Below, piece after piece: positions 63,300 through 64,000 of a DNA stretch of 64,000 bases. The stretch's first letter is position 1, and the number at the start of each line of letters is the position of its first letter. The translations under genes were made by a program, and so were the position numbers. The stretch is from UBA1181 sp963626555 (lineage in GTDB: Bacteria > Bacteroidota > Bacteroidia > Bacteroidales > Paludibacteraceae). The stretch spans positions 1 to 64,000 of the forward strand of contig CAVFXQ010000007.1 of the NCBI GenBank assembly GCA_963626555.1, given 5' to 3'. The notes beneath the pieces were generated by a model. That model worked only from the letters and a program-made list of their open reading frames with translations. It was not told the origin of the DNA and did not search any database.

Positions 63300-64000
63300 C
63301 TACTTGTGAAGCCAAACTTGCGGATTGAGCAAAGTCTTCTCCTGCCAAACCTGAAAGAATAGCGTGGTTTTATTTTTGTTATCCGTCTCCTGATAGATTT
63401 TACCTATCGGAGCACCTCTTTTTATATTTTGTCCATTCTTAACATAAAGTTCGGTAAGATTGGCATATACCGTCAGGTAATTTCCATGCCGAACAATCAC
63501 CGCATTGTTACCTCCTGGCACTGAAAAGCATTGCGAAACCGTACCATCATAAACTGCCGATGCCTTTGACCCAGGCACTGCAGAAATATAAACACCTTTG
63601 TTATTGATAGTTACATCTTTCAGTACAGGATGAGGCTGTTTACCATACTTACCTACGATAGTTCCTTTTACAGGCCACATCAACAAACCTTTGTTTTTGG
63701 CGAATCCTCCAGCTATCACCCTCTCCTCACTTGTCATAGCATAAGAAGACGACGCATTTGATTTTGACGAAGTAGTTTTACTATTGTTAGCCGTTTGCTG
63801 TGTAGTCGATTTAGAACTTGTGCTATTTTTTTTTGAAGAGGCTGCTTTCTGTGCGGCCAATTTTCGTTGACGCTCGGCAGCAGCTGCCGCCTGCCTTGCG
63901 ATGATGTCTTGAATTTTTTGGTTCAGATTGTCTGCCGAAATTTGTTGTTTTCGCAGCTCGGATTTCAATTCTTTCTCGTGAAGCCTCAACGATTCCACCA
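63300..64000 (-). CDS. EnvC-like degenerate LytM/M23 protein (5' end outside window)
   Basis: 233 residues of a longer protein that runs off the right edge. The visible N-terminal part is a coiled coil (QISADNLNQKIQDIIARQA) with an Ala/Ser/Lys-rich linker. The C-terminal LytM domain covers about 110-233. None of the zinc ligands of an active M23 peptidase is present: the HxGxDI site reads NNKGVYIS and the HLHF site reads TTLFFQV. This matches EnvC-type activators of cell-wall amidases, not a peptidase. The segment RRGAPIG-like KRGAPIGKIYQE is normal for the fold. It is the first visible gene of a run with the Wzz-like and SpmAB genes. Confidence 0.88.
   Translation of the reverse strand, partial: VESLRLHEKELKSELRKQQISADNLNQKIQDIIARQAAAAAERQRKLAAQKAASSKKNSTSSKSTTQQTANNSKTTSSKSNASSSYAMTSEERVIAGGFAKNKGLLMWPVKGTIVGKYGKQPHPVLKDVTINNKGVYISAVPGSKASAVYDGTVSQCFSVPGGNNAVIVRHGNYLTVYANLTELYVKNGQNIKRGAPIGKIYQETDNKNKTTLFFQVWQEKTLLNPQVWLHK

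Noticed and set aside
63300..64000. Active M23 metallopeptidase
   Set aside because: All zinc-ligand positions of the fold are replaced, matching EnvC-type activators.

Overview
The window is AT-rich chromosomal DNA from a member of the Bacteroidota, most likely the order Bacteroidales. Four things support this. Intergenic regions carry repeated TAnnTTTG -7 boxes, two of them with a TTTG about 20 nt upstream. There is an N-succinylornithine carbamoyltransferase of the Bacteroides type. Very large secreted proteins end in type IX secretion (T9SS) sorting domains of type A and type B. Gene orders such as acpP-fabF-rnc and ftsY-rimO are typical of the phylum. No rRNA, tRNA, CRISPR array or complete insertion sequence was seen.

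Layout. 1-6909 (minus): a housekeeping run ftsY, rimO, an S66 LD-carboxypeptidase lipoprotein, radA and a secreted TPR protein. A divergent promoter at 6902-6942 also drives a plus-strand run (6970-12716) of a giant TPR protein, an outer-membrane barrel protein and a membrane-anchored TerB/J-domain protein. 12736-18982: a surface-polysaccharide block with a Wzx flippase, an EpsG-like and a Wzy-like polymerase, and three convergent family 2 glycosyltransferases. 19118-20353: a DUF4143-type AAA ATPase with an unusual repeated, hairpin-forming leader. 20442-27233: a complete tripartite RND efflux operon (TetR, TolC, MFP, RND) ending in a small PII-like gene, with a palindrome around the -33 element of its promoter.

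27322-33882: a 2186-aa modular surface protein with a 7-copy, 150-bp tandem repeat. 34129-40168: a lipoprotein, then acpP-fabF-rnc-acyl-CoA synthetase-prfB in one transcription direction. prfB needs the classic +1 programmed frameshift, so its full gene is longer than any single open frame. 40379-44170: purN facing a cysE-birA-aroQ-xerD run. 44340-52151: a 2603-aa secreted protein with seven RCC1-like blades, many Ig-like modules and a type B T9SS tail. 52427-52797: a remnant toxin-antitoxin pair whose PIN-domain toxin is cut short. 52851-57198: DUF1015, gyrB and N-succinylornithine carbamoyltransferase. 57237-60863: a CotH-kinase/lamin-tail secreted protein with a type A T9SS tail. 61036-64000: a fused SpmA-SpmB protein, a Wzz-like chain-length protein and a catalytically degenerate LytM (EnvC-like) protein cut by the window end.

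How it fits together. Most of the window is ordinary chromosome backbone (division and secretion targeting, translation, fatty-acid, purine, arginine and cysteine metabolism). Between these lie envelope functions: polysaccharide export and polymerisation, multidrug efflux and T9SS-exported adhesin-like proteins. The observations most worth following are the tandem-repeat homogenisation in the 27.3-33.9 kb gene, the ATPase leader repeats, the prfB recoding site, the TetR operator-like palindrome, the PII-like member of the efflux operon, the Ser at the substrate-specificity position of the carbamoyltransferase, and the broken toxin gene.
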